A stretch of 64,000 nt of DNA, taken from positions 75,644-139,643 of the forward strand of contig JAGWBK010000001.1 in NCBI GenBank assembly GCA_021295915.1, written 5' to 3'. The DNA comes from Dehalococcoidia bacterium. GTDB taxonomy: Bacteria; Chloroflexota; Dehalococcoidia; Lucifugimonadales; UBA1123. The position numbers and the translations under genes were made by a program. Positions 43,308 to 51,444 of this stretch are shown here, in pieces. The notes under the pieces were generated by a model. It searched no databases. It was given only the letters and a program-made list of their open reading frames with translations, and was not told the origin of the DNA. Within the stretch, counting starts at the first letter, position 1. Each line of letters begins with the position of its first letter.

Positions 43308-44438
43308 TCAGTTTACCAAGTCGCGAACGAAATCGCGAAATTCCTCTGACCCTGTATGCCGGAGTTTTGCCTCTTCGGTGAACTCCACATCGCCAAAGTC
43401 CTGCAGGAGCTCAACATGGGCTACCACCTCGGACATTGCCATGAACAGGTTGCCGCCTGAGAGTTTACGGCTTTCGAATACACCCCTGGTTACATCTTCG
43501 AGGCCAGTGGGCCGATCGTCCAGGTGTCGGACGATCTGGGACATTCTGTCGCCGTGGTGGGTAATGACTTCCCTCGCTCTGATAACGGAGACGAAATTAA
43601 ACTTGCCTCTGTTGAAAAGACGATGCGCAGGAAGCACTGCCCTGGTCTCCCCCAAATCGTAGATGGTTTTCAGGGAGCGCATGTACACTTCCAGGCCGTA
43701 AGCGCTGGCTGGATTGCTAAACGCAGACGGAATCTCCCGCATTACGTGATCAGAGTAGCCAGCCTTGGTGGTCGGGTGAGGCGTAATCTCGGGTAGAACA
43801 TGGTCCCCTGTGAACACCACCCCATCAAGTGTCAGGCACAGCTCATCTGGAGAGTGACCCGGAGCGTAGATCACATTCAGATCTCCGATCGAATCCCCGT
43901 CTCCCACTTCATGGTGCACGGTGAGGCCCTTCCGGGCTTCGACGTATCTTCTGTTCCTGGCAGCATATGACTCGCTACGTCGGTCACTGTTGCCGGAAAC
44001 CACTCGGTTCATTTCCGCGTGCAAAGGAGACGACGAGCGGTCTTGAACTTCCCAAGGACTGAATGGAATAAGAGCAGCGTACATCGTATGCGCATGCAGC
44101 TTTGCAGCTGCTGCGTCAACGAGCTCAGCGGTTGAGCCATCGTGGTCGGAGTGGCCGTGTGTGACGATTACACGATCAATGTCACTGACTGACAGCCCTG
44201 CGACACGCAGGCCGTCCTCCACTTCTGGGAATGAGCCTTGTGCGCCGGGGTCAATCAGGGTGGTGCCATCGTCTTCATACACATAGCACCACGTGGGACC
44301 GGTCCTCGAGGGCCAGTCCTGAGGTACGCCAATGGCGTGAATTACGTGCCCGTTCTGCGTAACGATGCGCAGAACCATCCTGTTGCCTTGCGGGTCACCT
44401 ACGCGAAGAGTATCCACGGAGGCGAATAGACCAGACAT
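43308..44438 (-). CDS. MBL-fold metallo-hydrolase
   Basis: A 376-residue metallo-beta-lactamase-fold protein with an intact metal site: THGHSDHDG near residue 94, YAPGHSPDELCL near 190 and VFTGDHVLPEITPHP near 208. A C-terminal helical region (about 290-376) carries HHGDRMSQIVRHL. The order resembles glyoxalase II-like and RNase Z-like hydrolases, but the substrate is unknown. An AGGAG site precedes the ATG by 9 nt. It sits between tRNA-Arg and tRNA-His, all leftward. Confidence 0.87.
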   Translation of the reverse strand: MSGLFASVDTLRVGDPQGNRMVLRIVTQNGHVIHAIGVPQDWPSRTGPTWCYVYEDDGTTLIDPGAQGSFPEVEDGLRVAGLSVSDIDRVIVTHGHSDHDGSTAELVDAAAAKLHAHTMYAALIPFSPWEVQDRSSSPLHAEMNRVVSGNSDRRSESYAARNRRYVEARKGLTVHHEVGDGDSIGDLNVIYAPGHSPDELCLTLDGVVFTGDHVLPEITPHPTTKAGYSDHVMREIPSAFSNPASAYGLEVYMRSLKTIYDLGETRAVLPAHRLFNRGKFNFVSVIRAREVITHHGDRMSQIVRHLDDRPTGLEDVTRGVFESRKLSGGNLFMAMSEVVAHVELLQDFGDVEFTEEAKLRHTGSEEFRDFVRDLVN

Positions 44439-44496
44439 CAGGCGGCTCTCCTAGCGTGCAGCGGCGTCAAAGGTGCTGTGAGGAAGTGAAGAGTGG

Positions 44497-44569
44497 GGTG
44501 AGCGAAGGGATTCGAACCCTCGATCTCCAGGGCCACAACCTGGCGCCTTACCGCTTGGCCACGCCCACC
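44497..44569 (-). tRNA. tRNA-His(GTG)
   Basis: The minus strand folds with acceptor GTGGGCG/CGCTCAC. An encoded extra G at -1 lies opposite discriminator C, a histidine tRNA hallmark. The anticodon arm is CCAGG-TTGTGGC-CCTGG (anticodon GTG), and the T-arm has GGTTCGAATC. CCA is not encoded. Confidence 0.95.
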
Positions 44570-44612
44570 CACCGGCCCCTGAATGTGGTCAACGAAACAG
44601 AGTTCAATCGGG

Positions 44613-44942
44613 CTAGGCGGCCCCGTTTTCCTCGGGCAACTCCATGATCTCGTGAAGATCCCTGCTAGTCAGGGCCTCCAGAAGTTCTGAGACGATGATG
44701 TCTTTCTTGGTATGGTGACGCAGAGGCAGGTTCGGATCGACGCTGTAGACATTACGGCGTCCAGACTTGCGACGAGTGATGTAACCGGCCTCTTCCAGGT
44801 CGGATATAATTTTGTGGGTGGTTCTTTCCGTAACCCCGATACTGAGTGCAATCTCTCGTGCTGTACTCGTCGAGTTATGAGAGATGTAGCTAAGCACCAA
44901 TCCGTGGTTCGTAATGAAGGTCCACCGTGAGGTTTTGTTCAT
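44613..44942 (-). CDS. Winged helix-turn-helix transcription regulator
   Basis: A 109-residue MarR/ArsR-like winged-helix protein. The helix-turn-helix is STAREIALSIGVTERTTHKIISDLEEAGYI (about 26-55), given here across the two helices. It is followed by the wing RRKSGRRNVYSVD. The C-terminal helix (IIVSELLEAL) could serve dimerisation. No effector-binding domain is present. It lies between tRNA-His and pepA on the same strand; its targets are unknown. Confidence 0.85.
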   Translation of the reverse strand: MNKTSRWTFITNHGLVLSYISHNSTSTAREIALSIGVTERTTHKIISDLEEAGYITRRKSGRRNVYSVDPNLPLRHHTKKDIIVSELLEALTSRDLHEIMELPEENGAA

Positions 44943-44973
44943 GGCAATGGGCCTCCACGAGAGTTACATCAAA

Positions 44974-44995
44974 GCCTAGCACAGAAATGCTAAGC
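44974..44995 (-). terminator. Putative intrinsic terminator of pepA
   Basis: On the minus strand GCTTAGCA-TTTCTG-TGCTAGGC forms an 8-bp stem with one G-U pair, followed by TTTGAT. It lies 9 bp after the pepA stop. Confidence 0.55.
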
Positions 44996-45003
44996 CATTC
45001 AAT

Positions 45004-46518
45004 TTAACAATCCAGATCCGCATCTGCGAGGGTTGAGGCTAGCTCCACCAGGGTACGTACAGGCACTCCGGTCGAGCCCTTGGGGTTGATGCCTTTGGCC
45101 GTCGTAGTCCTGGTTGTCGCTGCGATGTCGAGGTGAGCCCACTTGGAGTCGCCTGCGAACTCACCAATGATCAGCGCACCGGTTATCGCGCCGGCTCCCC
45201 TGCCGCCTGTGTTCCTGATGTCAGCAATGTCACTCCGGTACTCCTCAGAATATGACGAGAATGTGGGAAGCTGCCACATTCTCTCGCCAACCCCGTTACC
45301 TGCCCCGACTACAGTGTCGACCCACTCCTGGTCGTTTCCGAAAACGCCAGTAGCGCCATTTCCGAGCGCCACGCCGACCGCACCGGTAAGTGTTGCGACA
45401 TCGACGATTCTGGTCAATCCGTTTTCGACTGCGTAGCAGAGGGCATCAGCTAGTACCAGTCGACCCTCGGCGTCAGTGTTGCCAATCTCGATTGTCTTGC
45501 CGTTCATGGCCCGCACGACGTCACCAGGACGTTGCGCACGGCGGCCCGGCATGTTCTCTGTAGCTGGCACTATTCCCCATACATTGATCCTGGGCTTCAG
45601 GGCACCGATGGCCTTCATGGCTCCGATAACACATGCACCGCCGGACATGTCGCTCTTCATCGTGAGCATTCCCTCGGCAGACTTGAGGTCCAGCCCTCCG
45701 CTGTCGAATGTAATGCCCTTTCCGAGCAATCCAAGGTTGTTGTCCCGGTTGTCAGGATCGCCTTCGTACCTGATCACTATAAACTTCGGCGGCTCTTCCG
45801 TCCCCTGTGCGACGCCTGCGAACGACCCCATTCCAAGGGCTTCAATGTCGGCTCGATCCAGAACCGTCAGGTCCATTCCTCCCTCTCTGGACACATCCAG
45901 AGCGATCTCTGCCATCCTCGTTGGCGTCATGTGGTTGGCGGGCTCGTTGCCCATCTCTCTGGCCAGATTCACTGCACTGGCGATTACTGTGCCTCGTTTC
46001 GCACAGTGGGATATCTCATCAAGCTTCGTCTGATCGAATTCGACAATATTCACGGCGCTGATCGACGAGTCATTGCTGTTGGACTTGTATTTCTCGAATG
46101 AATAGAGTCCCAGGGTAGTGCCCTCAGCTGCGGCCTGTGCGCACTCACCTGCACCCAGGCCACCAATGCCAGCGCCATGGAGGATGGTCGAATAGCTCTC
46201 CACACCTTTGGAGGACAGTAGTCGTGCAGTCTCGGCGTGGACGCCCCTGGCGATGTCGGAGGTGAAATCTGACGACTTACCAAGTCCTGCCACGACAACA
46301 CGCTTGGCTGGTAGCCTTCCCAAAGAGTAGATGAGCGTGCTCTCACCTCGCTTCCCAGTTATGTCGCCCTCGCTGATCAGGTCGGTGATGGCTCCGCCCA
46401 GTGCGGAGTCAACTGCTCCTGTCGCGCCTCCAGGCTGCGACACGCCTTCGAACAGGTTTACGACTATTGCAGCGTCTTCGCGCTCAGCGATGTTCCCTTG
46501 AATTACATTTATGTCCAT
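45004..46518 (-). CDS. pepA: Leucyl aminopeptidase (M17)
   Basis: A 504-residue cytoplasmic aminopeptidase with two metal ions. The C-terminal catalytic domain has LLGKGITFDSGGLDLK, MKSDMSGGACVIGAM and the family signature NTDAEGRLVLADAL. IADIRNTGGRGAGAI and a closing GSTGVPVRTL are also seen. The N-terminal macro-like domain includes GLGKSSDFT. The open frame extends to 46569, but the ATG at 46518 has GGAGG 7 nt upstream and matches the family start, so I chose it. A -10 box at 46550 fits this start. Confidence 0.95.
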   Translation of the reverse strand: MDINVIQGNIAEREDAAIVVNLFEGVSQPGGATGAVDSALGGAITDLISEGDITGKRGESTLIYSLGRLPAKRVVVAGLGKSSDFTSDIARGVHAETARLLSSKGVESYSTILHGAGIGGLGAGECAQAAAEGTTLGLYSFEKYKSNSNDSSISAVNIVEFDQTKLDEISHCAKRGTVIASAVNLAREMGNEPANHMTPTRMAEIALDVSREGGMDLTVLDRADIEALGMGSFAGVAQGTEEPPKFIVIRYEGDPDNRDNNLGLLGKGITFDSGGLDLKSAEGMLTMKSDMSGGACVIGAMKAIGALKPRINVWGIVPATENMPGRRAQRPGDVVRAMNGKTIEIGNTDAEGRLVLADALCYAVENGLTRIVDVATLTGAVGVALGNGATGVFGNDQEWVDTVVGAGNGVGERMWQLPTFSSYSEEYRSDIADIRNTGGRGAGAITGALIIGEFAGDSKWAHLDIAATTRTTTAKGINPKGSTGVPVRTLVELASTLADADLDC

Positions 46519-46549
46519 GATGATCCTCCGTTTGGGGTAATCGTCAGTC

Positions 46550-46555
46550 ATTATA
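46550..46555 (-). promoter_or_regulatory. Putative -10 element of pepA
   Basis: TATAAT on the minus strand, about 32 bp upstream of the pepA ATG. No good -35 box is visible. Confidence 0.45.
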
Positions 46556-46585
46556 TGGCAAGAAACCATAAGTGACTTAGGGCTC

Positions 46586-46594
46586 TGCTATAAT
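46586..46594 (+). promoter_or_regulatory. Extended -10 promoter of the aminotransferase gene
   Basis: TGCTATAAT matches the extended -10 form (TG-n-TATAAT). It lies 65 bp before the start at 46659; a weak -35 is expected for this class. Confidence 0.55.
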
Positions 46595-46658
46595 CGCCCA
46601 GATTTCTAACTGTCAGGATGGCCCTAGCTGCACTCGGAACTTACCCAGGAGACTACCC

Positions 46659-47939
46659 ATGCCCAGCCCTCAGTCAGACTACGAACGGCAACTGGTCGCA
46701 AGAGCTCACAGAGTACTCCCAGGCGGAAACCTCGGCAACGTTAGTCAAGACATAGTAATCGCGAGGGGCGAAGGTAGCCGCATATGGGACTCCAGCGGCA
46801 ACGAGTTTATCGACTACCTGCTCGGGTCAGGCCCAATGTTAATTGGACACAGTCATCCCGAGGTGATTGAAGTCGTCCGCGAGCAGTTGGCGAACGGGAC
46901 TACATTCTTCGCAAACAACGAGCATGCTATAGAACTCGCCGAAGAGATCGTCAACGCAGTTCCTTGCGCTGAGAAGGTCAGATTCAGCTCCACTGGCACC
47001 GAAGCGACCCTATATGCGATGAGAGCTGCAAGGGCTTACAGAGCCAAGGACAAGATTCTCAAGTTCGAAGGTGGATTCCACGGGATGAATGACTACGCGC
47101 TTATGAGCGTGTTTTCGGCGAATCCAGACGGGTATCCACATCCATCGCCGGACTCCGCCGGAATCCCCAGGTCGATCCAGGATGAAGTGCTCATAGCGCC
47201 TTTCAACGATCTGGAGAAGGCCGGGGAGATTATCGAACAGTACCACGACGAAATCGGCGGGATCATAGTCGAGCCATTCCAGAGGCTTATACCTCCGCAG
47301 CCCGGATTCCTCCAGGGACTTCGGAACCTGGCCGACGAGTATCAGATACCACTGATCTTCGATGAAGTGGTCACGGGGTTCAGGTTCGCGTATGGAGGCG
47401 CCCAGGAGTTCTACGGTGTCAAACCGGACATCTGCACCCTGGGTAAAGCCGTCGCAGGGGGCTTCCCGCTTACCGCGATTGCGGGCAGCGACGAGATCAT
47501 GTCACATATGGACTCCGAGGCGGTCTCATCTGACAACTTCATGCCGCAGATCGGCACACTAAGCGGCAATCCAATAGCAGCAGTTGCAGGTCTCAAGACG
47601 CTCGAGATTCTACGCAGGCCGGGGACGTACGAGGGCATGAGGGCAACTGGGAACCAGCTAAGGACAACCCTCCAGAATATGCTCGACGAAGCGGAGATAC
47701 CTGCGAAGGTGACCGGCGAAGACGTGCTGTTCGACGTGTTCTTCACTGACCAGGAGATCACCAACCACAAGGACACACTCACATCCGACTCAGCGACCAT
47801 GAGTAAATTCAACGCCGGTGTTGTTGAACGCGGCGTGTTCAAAGGGGCATCCAAGTTCTACATCTCAGCCGCCCATACTGAGACGGACGTAGAGCAGACA
47901 CTTGAGGCTTTCAGGGGCGCAGTAGAAGAGCTCCGCTGA
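46659..47939 (+). CDS. Class III aminotransferase, glutamate-1-semialdehyde aminomutase-like
   Basis: A 426-residue PLP enzyme resembling HemL, which makes 5-aminolevulinate from glutamate-1-semialdehyde. Visible are RAHRVLPGGNLGN, EFIDYLLGSGPMLIGHSHP, VRFSSTGTEATLYAMRAAR and FEGGFHGMND. The PLP-binding IFDEVVTGFR is followed by the lysine in TLGKAVAGGFPLTAIAG. AGGAG lies 5-6 nt before the ATG. No other heme genes are near, and HemL-like transaminases with other substrates exist, so the exact reaction is open. Confidence 0.85.
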   Translation: MPSPQSDYERQLVARAHRVLPGGNLGNVSQDIVIARGEGSRIWDSSGNEFIDYLLGSGPMLIGHSHPEVIEVVREQLANGTTFFANNEHAIELAEEIVNAVPCAEKVRFSSTGTEATLYAMRAARAYRAKDKILKFEGGFHGMNDYALMSVFSANPDGYPHPSPDSAGIPRSIQDEVLIAPFNDLEKAGEIIEQYHDEIGGIIVEPFQRLIPPQPGFLQGLRNLADEYQIPLIFDEVVTGFRFAYGGAQEFYGVKPDICTLGKAVAGGFPLTAIAGSDEIMSHMDSEAVSSDNFMPQIGTLSGNPIAAVAGLKTLEILRRPGTYEGMRATGNQLRTTLQNMLDEAEIPAKVTGEDVLFDVFFTDQEITNHKDTLTSDSATMSKFNAGVVERGVFKGASKFYISAAHTETDVEQTLEAFRGAVEELR

Positions 47940-47973
47940 AGTCAAAGTCCCTGTGGTGACTTCCACACATGAC

Positions 47974-47997
47974 GGCCACTAGAGGGCCTTGTGTTTT
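47974..47997 (+). terminator. Possible weak terminator after the aminotransferase gene
   Basis: GGCC-ACTAGAG-GGCC followed by TTGTGTTTT, 35 bp after the stop codon. The stem is only 4 bp, so confidence is low. Confidence 0.35.
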
Positions 47998-48160
47998 CGC
48001 GCTGCCCTAACTATGGGGGCTGCGTAATCATCTTGAAGTCATGCTACTGTGTATTACGTATTTCGTAGGTGTTGCCAGTTTATGTAACCGATTTTCACTA
48101 ATCATAGCTGGCATAAAATCTTTACACACGAATATTGCCAAAACATATACGTTCTCACGC

Positions 48161-48189
48161 TTGACAATTTTCGAAACAGATCATAAATT
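48161..48189 (+). promoter_or_regulatory. Near-consensus sigma70 promoter before a non-coding stretch
   Basis: Perfect -35 TTGACA (48161-48166), a 17-bp spacer and -10 TAAATT (48184-48189), set in AT-rich DNA. The predicted start is near 48196, about 340 bp before the next gene. Confidence 0.7.
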
Positions 48190-48195
48190 TAGAGG

Positions 48196-48480
48196 CGTGG
48201 GCTCCGGGGGGATATGCCCAATCCGCTAATGGATAGAAAGCGATTATGCAGCGTGAAAGACCGTTGCATTCGCCTCTCCGGCCAGGTCAACTGGCATCGT
48301 TCAACTGCATGACCCAACGACTACGGGTCACCTTGCTAGACGTGCAAGATTTAATGCGCCCGTATGTGGCGACTTGCGCACTTTCGATGTCTCTGGGAGC
48401 ACCCTACTCGGGTGGCGCCAGCCTGGGCCGTGAACGACCGCGCGTAGGTGCGCGCTAGTGGAAAACGCTGTCTCCACCCA
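48196..48480 (+). ncRNA. Candidate structured non-coding RNA or long leader
   Basis: Downstream of the strong promoter, about 285 nt hold a chain of hairpins and no believable gene. These are GGGC/GCCC near 48200-48219, GCGATTATGCA with TGCATTCGC around 48240-48273, and GCCAG-GTCAA-CTGGC (48281-48295). TGACCC/GGGTCA (48309-48329), CTTGC/GCAAG near 48333, CACCC-TACTC-GGGTG near 48401, GCGCG-TAGGT-GCGCG near 48441 and GTGGA/TCCAC near 48458-48477 follow. I could not match it to tmRNA, RNase P, 6S, SRP RNA or a known riboswitch by eye. It could be an independent RNA or a regulatory leader of the gene at 48534. With the rest of 47940-48533 it fills a 594-bp gap. Confidence 0.5.
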
Positions 48481-48533
48481 CCTACGTGAGATTCATTTGA
48501 GATTCTGTATTTCATTTCTTGGAGGTTGCACAG

Positions 48534-49370
48534 GTGGATGTTGGGAATACGTCAATCAACTTGGTTAAAGATGGCACATTTATGGTCGACGGTGGAGTAA
48601 TTTTCGGGCAGCTCGCCCGCACCCAGTGGGAACAGTTCATTAAGCCCGACCGCCGGAACAGGATTCGCCTGGGTCTGAACGCAGTACTCGTCAGGACACC
48701 AGGCCTCAATATTCTGGTCGACACCGGTGCCGGCAGCAAAAGAATGGTGGAGCTGAAGGCTGATTACAGCCTGAACGGCAACAAGCTGACAAAAGGGTTG
48801 AAGTCTTTTGGCCTGACGGCGAGGGACATCGACATAGTTGTGCTCACCAATCTCCAATTCGAGCACAGCGGGGGTTGCACCAAGCTAGACCGTACCGGGG
48901 CAGCTATTCCGATGTTTCCCAAAGCCAAATACCTGGTGCAGAAGGCGTCATGGGAGGCAGCAAACTCACCCAATGAGCGCTACGCCCAATCCTTCTACGA
49001 GGACGACTTCGAGCCACTAGCGGACCGCGACCTGATCGAGTTCGTGGATGGCAACAAAGAGATCGCCCCGGGTGTCAGTGTGAGGCTGATGGAGGGCCCA
49101 TCGAGGGGGAACCAGGTCGTGTTCATCGAGTACGGCAGCGAACGAATCATCTACGCCGGCGACCTCATCCCTACCCCATTCCACCTACCCTTGCATCACA
49201 TACCGGCCACGGCCGAATTCCCTAACGACACGCTGGTGCAGAAGCGCGAGCTACTGGAAATGGCAATGGGTGACGGGTGGATGATCGTCTTCGGGCACGG
49301 GAACGACTGCAACGCGGCCTACGTACAGGACCGAGGCGGCGTGCCTCAGTTGGTACCAGTGGAAGTCTAG
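48534..49370 (+). CDS. Metallo-beta-lactamase-fold protein with lost metal ligands
   Basis: A 278-residue protein with the overall layout of AHL-lactonase-like MBL hydrolases: LNAVLVRTPGLNILVDTGAG early, then VVLTNLQFEHSGG, IYAGDLIPTPFHLP and VFGHGNDCN at the end. The zinc motif, normally HxHxDH, reads N106-L-Q108-F-E110-H111. The later GH-x-x-GH region reads GPSRGNQ. Most ligands are therefore gone and hydrolase activity is doubtful. I chose GTG 48534, with GGAGG 8 nt upstream, over TTG 48519, which overlaps the SD. It follows the structured stretch and converges with mtaB 6 bp away. Confidence 0.8.
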   Translation: MDVGNTSINLVKDGTFMVDGGVIFGQLARTQWEQFIKPDRRNRIRLGLNAVLVRTPGLNILVDTGAGSKRMVELKADYSLNGNKLTKGLKSFGLTARDIDIVVLTNLQFEHSGGCTKLDRTGAAIPMFPKAKYLVQKASWEAANSPNERYAQSFYEDDFEPLADRDLIEFVDGNKEIAPGVSVRLMEGPSRGNQVVFIEYGSERIIYAGDLIPTPFHLPLHHIPATAEFPNDTLVQKRELLEMAMGDGWMIVFGHGNDCNAAYVQDRGGVPQLVPVEV

Positions 49371-49376
49371 GAGAAG

Positions 49377-50660
49377 CTACAGAGGGTTGACCTCTGCAGT
49401 CATCCAGTCGCCGTCTAAAGCCGTCAGCTTAGATTGCATGATTCGATTGGAGAGGTCGGCCTCATTCGTTGTACGCACACGAATGTAGTTGTCCGTAAGG
49501 CCAGACCAGACTCGATGGCCTCGACGGCCTCCATTTGTCGGTCTCTCCCACAGCACTGCCCTGCTCTGCCTGAGGAAACTACTTCTGAATTGCATCGACA
49601 GGTCAGCGGCAACGACCGCAAGCTCGGAAATGCGCTCCGCCTTTACCCTGGGGTCAATCTGTCCTTCAAGATAGGCCGCGCTAGTTCCTGGACGAACCGA
49701 ATACGGGAAGAAGTGCACCGAGGCCAGTTCCGATTCAACACACGTTGCCAGGGTATTTTGGAAGTCTGAATCGGACTCCCCTGGAAATCCCACAATGACA
49801 TCCGCGGTAATGGCCACATCTGGGACGGCGTCGCGAATCCGGCCCACAGTTTCAAGGAACTCTGCGGCATGGTATTGGCGCCTCATCCTCTTGAGGGCAG
49901 CGTCACTGCCGCTCTGAAGTGGAACGTGGAAGTGGGGGCACAGTCGCGTGTCCGTCCACAGATTCAGGAACTCATCAGATATGTCCTGGGGCTGGAGAGA
50001 CGAGATCCTGATTCTTGGGATATCGGTCTCTTTAAGCAGGCTCTGGACCAGCAAAGTCAGGTCGACACCTGGTAGATCGAAACCGTACGAACCTAGTTGA
50101 GTCCCCGTAAGTACAACCTCCTGGCAGCCTGCCTCGCCATAGGAGTTGGCAGATTCGACTATCTGCCTGAGAGGGACGCTTCGCTCCCGGCCTCGAACCT
50201 TGGGAACGATGCAGTAAGCACAGACCTGGTCACAGCCCTCCTGGATCTTGATCATCGCCCTTGAACGCAGCCTGAGCAGAGGCTGGAGGGCACTGTCATC
50301 CCCGATCGCACAGGCGGTATCTGGCCCTTGGGAAGCGTCCTCCAGCATCGCGACCAGGGACTCCTTGTCGGCGTTCCCGACGACAAAGTCGACCTCCCGC
50401 ATCGTGCGGAGGTCTCCGGGGGCACGTTCGGCATAGCATCCCGTTGCAACTACTGTTGCGTTCGGATTGCGTCGCTTCGCAGCCCGAGCGGCCTGTCTGG
50501 CCTTTCGATCAGCTACGTGAGTCACGGTACAGGTATTGAGGACGTAAACGTCAGCCGGCTCGTCCTGGGATGTCAGTACATAACCGGCCTCGACGAATTC
50601 CCTGGCCAAGACCTGCGTGTCGGCTTGATTGAGCTTGCACCCGTGCGTTTCCAGACACAC
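49377..50660 (-). CDS. mtaB: Threonylcarbamoyladenosine tRNA methylthiotransferase MtaB
   Basis: A 427-residue radical SAM enzyme that turns t6A37 into ms2t6A37 in tRNA. The N-terminal UPF0004 domain has LETHGCKLNQAD, NTCTVTHVADRKAR and TGCYAE, giving three cluster cysteines. The radical SAM motif is CDQVCAYC, followed by PKVRGRERS and GTQLGSYG. A C-terminal TRAM-like region closes the protein. The start is GTG 50660 with GGGGGAG 11 nt upstream. tsaC, needed for the t6A substrate, is elsewhere in the window. Confidence 0.93.
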   Translation of the reverse strand: MCLETHGCKLNQADTQVLAREFVEAGYVLTSQDEPADVYVLNTCTVTHVADRKARQAARAAKRRNPNATVVATGCYAERAPGDLRTMREVDFVVGNADKESLVAMLEDASQGPDTACAIGDDSALQPLLRLRSRAMIKIQEGCDQVCAYCIVPKVRGRERSVPLRQIVESANSYGEAGCQEVVLTGTQLGSYGFDLPGVDLTLLVQSLLKETDIPRIRISSLQPQDISDEFLNLWTDTRLCPHFHVPLQSGSDAALKRMRRQYHAAEFLETVGRIRDAVPDVAITADVIVGFPGESDSDFQNTLATCVESELASVHFFPYSVRPGTSAAYLEGQIDPRVKAERISELAVVAADLSMQFRSSFLRQSRAVLWERPTNGGRRGHRVWSGLTDNYIRVRTTNEADLSNRIMQSKLTALDGDWMTAEVNPL

Positions 50661-50791
50661 GGTCTTTTGCGCTCCCCCACTGTCGATATTCTTAGCCGTT
50701 TCGATGCCCCCAAAATTGGATCAATGTATACTAGCACGGTGCTCACCAGCCATCACAACGAGCCGGTAAGCAAAGTGAAAGTAACAAACCC

Positions 50792-51301
50792 GTGACTGTA
50801 GACCCCTCGGACACCAGCATAAATCCCTGGCTGGACAGGGTCCGGCGGATGACAGAGCTTAGAGACGAAGCGGCCGACTTCATTCGGCGCGCAGGTTCGC
50901 TTTTGCCTGCGGCCGACTCCGACGTTGAGCTTGTCTGTCGGCTGTGGACCATTGCAGATGAGCACGACACGTTCATCTGCGAGGCCATGCAGAAGTTCAA
51001 CGACGCAGTGTTCGAAACCACGGGAGAGTTGGAAATTACCCGGGGCGCTGAACCGATCACCGCCCCTGAAGGCAGTGTCTCACTCTCTTATATTTGCACG
51101 TGGACACTTGCGCGACCTGATTCACAAGGCGCGAGCGTGGTGCTGGCAGCCGACCAGGTATCGGGACGACTGATGTTTGAGATAAGGGACTCCACTGGCG
51201 CTGCGCGCAATATTGGCTTTCCAATTGACGAAGACGAAAGCCTCTACGAGGCATTAACATCCAGCTTCTTCGCCATGTACAGCCAGTCCGCACAGCCCTA
51301 G
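50792..51301 (+). CDS. Hypothetical protein
   Basis: A 169-residue acidic protein I do not recognise. The N-terminal half (1-80) is predicted helical, with WLDRVRRMTELRDEAADFIRR. The second half looks like beta strands (SLSYICTWTLARP, SVVLAADQVSGRLMFEIRD). It has no signal peptide or membrane helix. The start is GTG with a weak SD; a TATACT box at 50727 may serve as its -10. It is divergent from mtaB and 140 bp before fabF. Codon use looks like its neighbours, which supports a real gene. Confidence 0.65.
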   Translation: MTVDPSDTSINPWLDRVRRMTELRDEAADFIRRAGSLLPAADSDVELVCRLWTIADEHDTFICEAMQKFNDAVFETTGELEITRGAEPITAPEGSVSLSYICTWTLARPDSQGASVVLAADQVSGRLMFEIRDSTGAARNIGFPIDEDESLYEALTSSFFAMYSQSAQP

Positions 51302-51357
51302 GGGTCACGCCGGAGGCGGGGAGCAATTCCGGCCACAGGGAAAACGGTGCACCTACT

Positions 51358-51366
51358 TGGTATAAT
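51358..51366 (+). promoter_or_regulatory. Extended -10 promoter of fabF
   Basis: TGGTATAAT matches the extended -10 form, with a perfect TATAAT at 51361-51366, about 79 bp before the fabF start. Confidence 0.6.
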
Positions 51367-51444
51367 CAACCGGCCTATCCGGACGAATCTGCGCTGGGCA
51401 CTCGCAACTGGCGGCGCCCTACCCTCCGAGGGAGACTTAACTTG

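Noticed and set aside
44456-44647. A 63-codon rightward frame containing EGIRTLDLQGHNLAPYRLATP
   Set aside because: This is the familiar false peptide produced by reading across a tRNA gene; tRNA-His occupies the site.
45476-46101. Two rightward open frames of about 185-189 codons over pepA
   Set aside because: Both are antisense to a certain gene and overlap each other; no SD and no recognisable domains.
48246-48458. A 70-codon rightward frame within the structured stretch
   Set aside because: No ribosome-binding site, odd composition, and it spans several hairpins, so the RNA reading is preferred.
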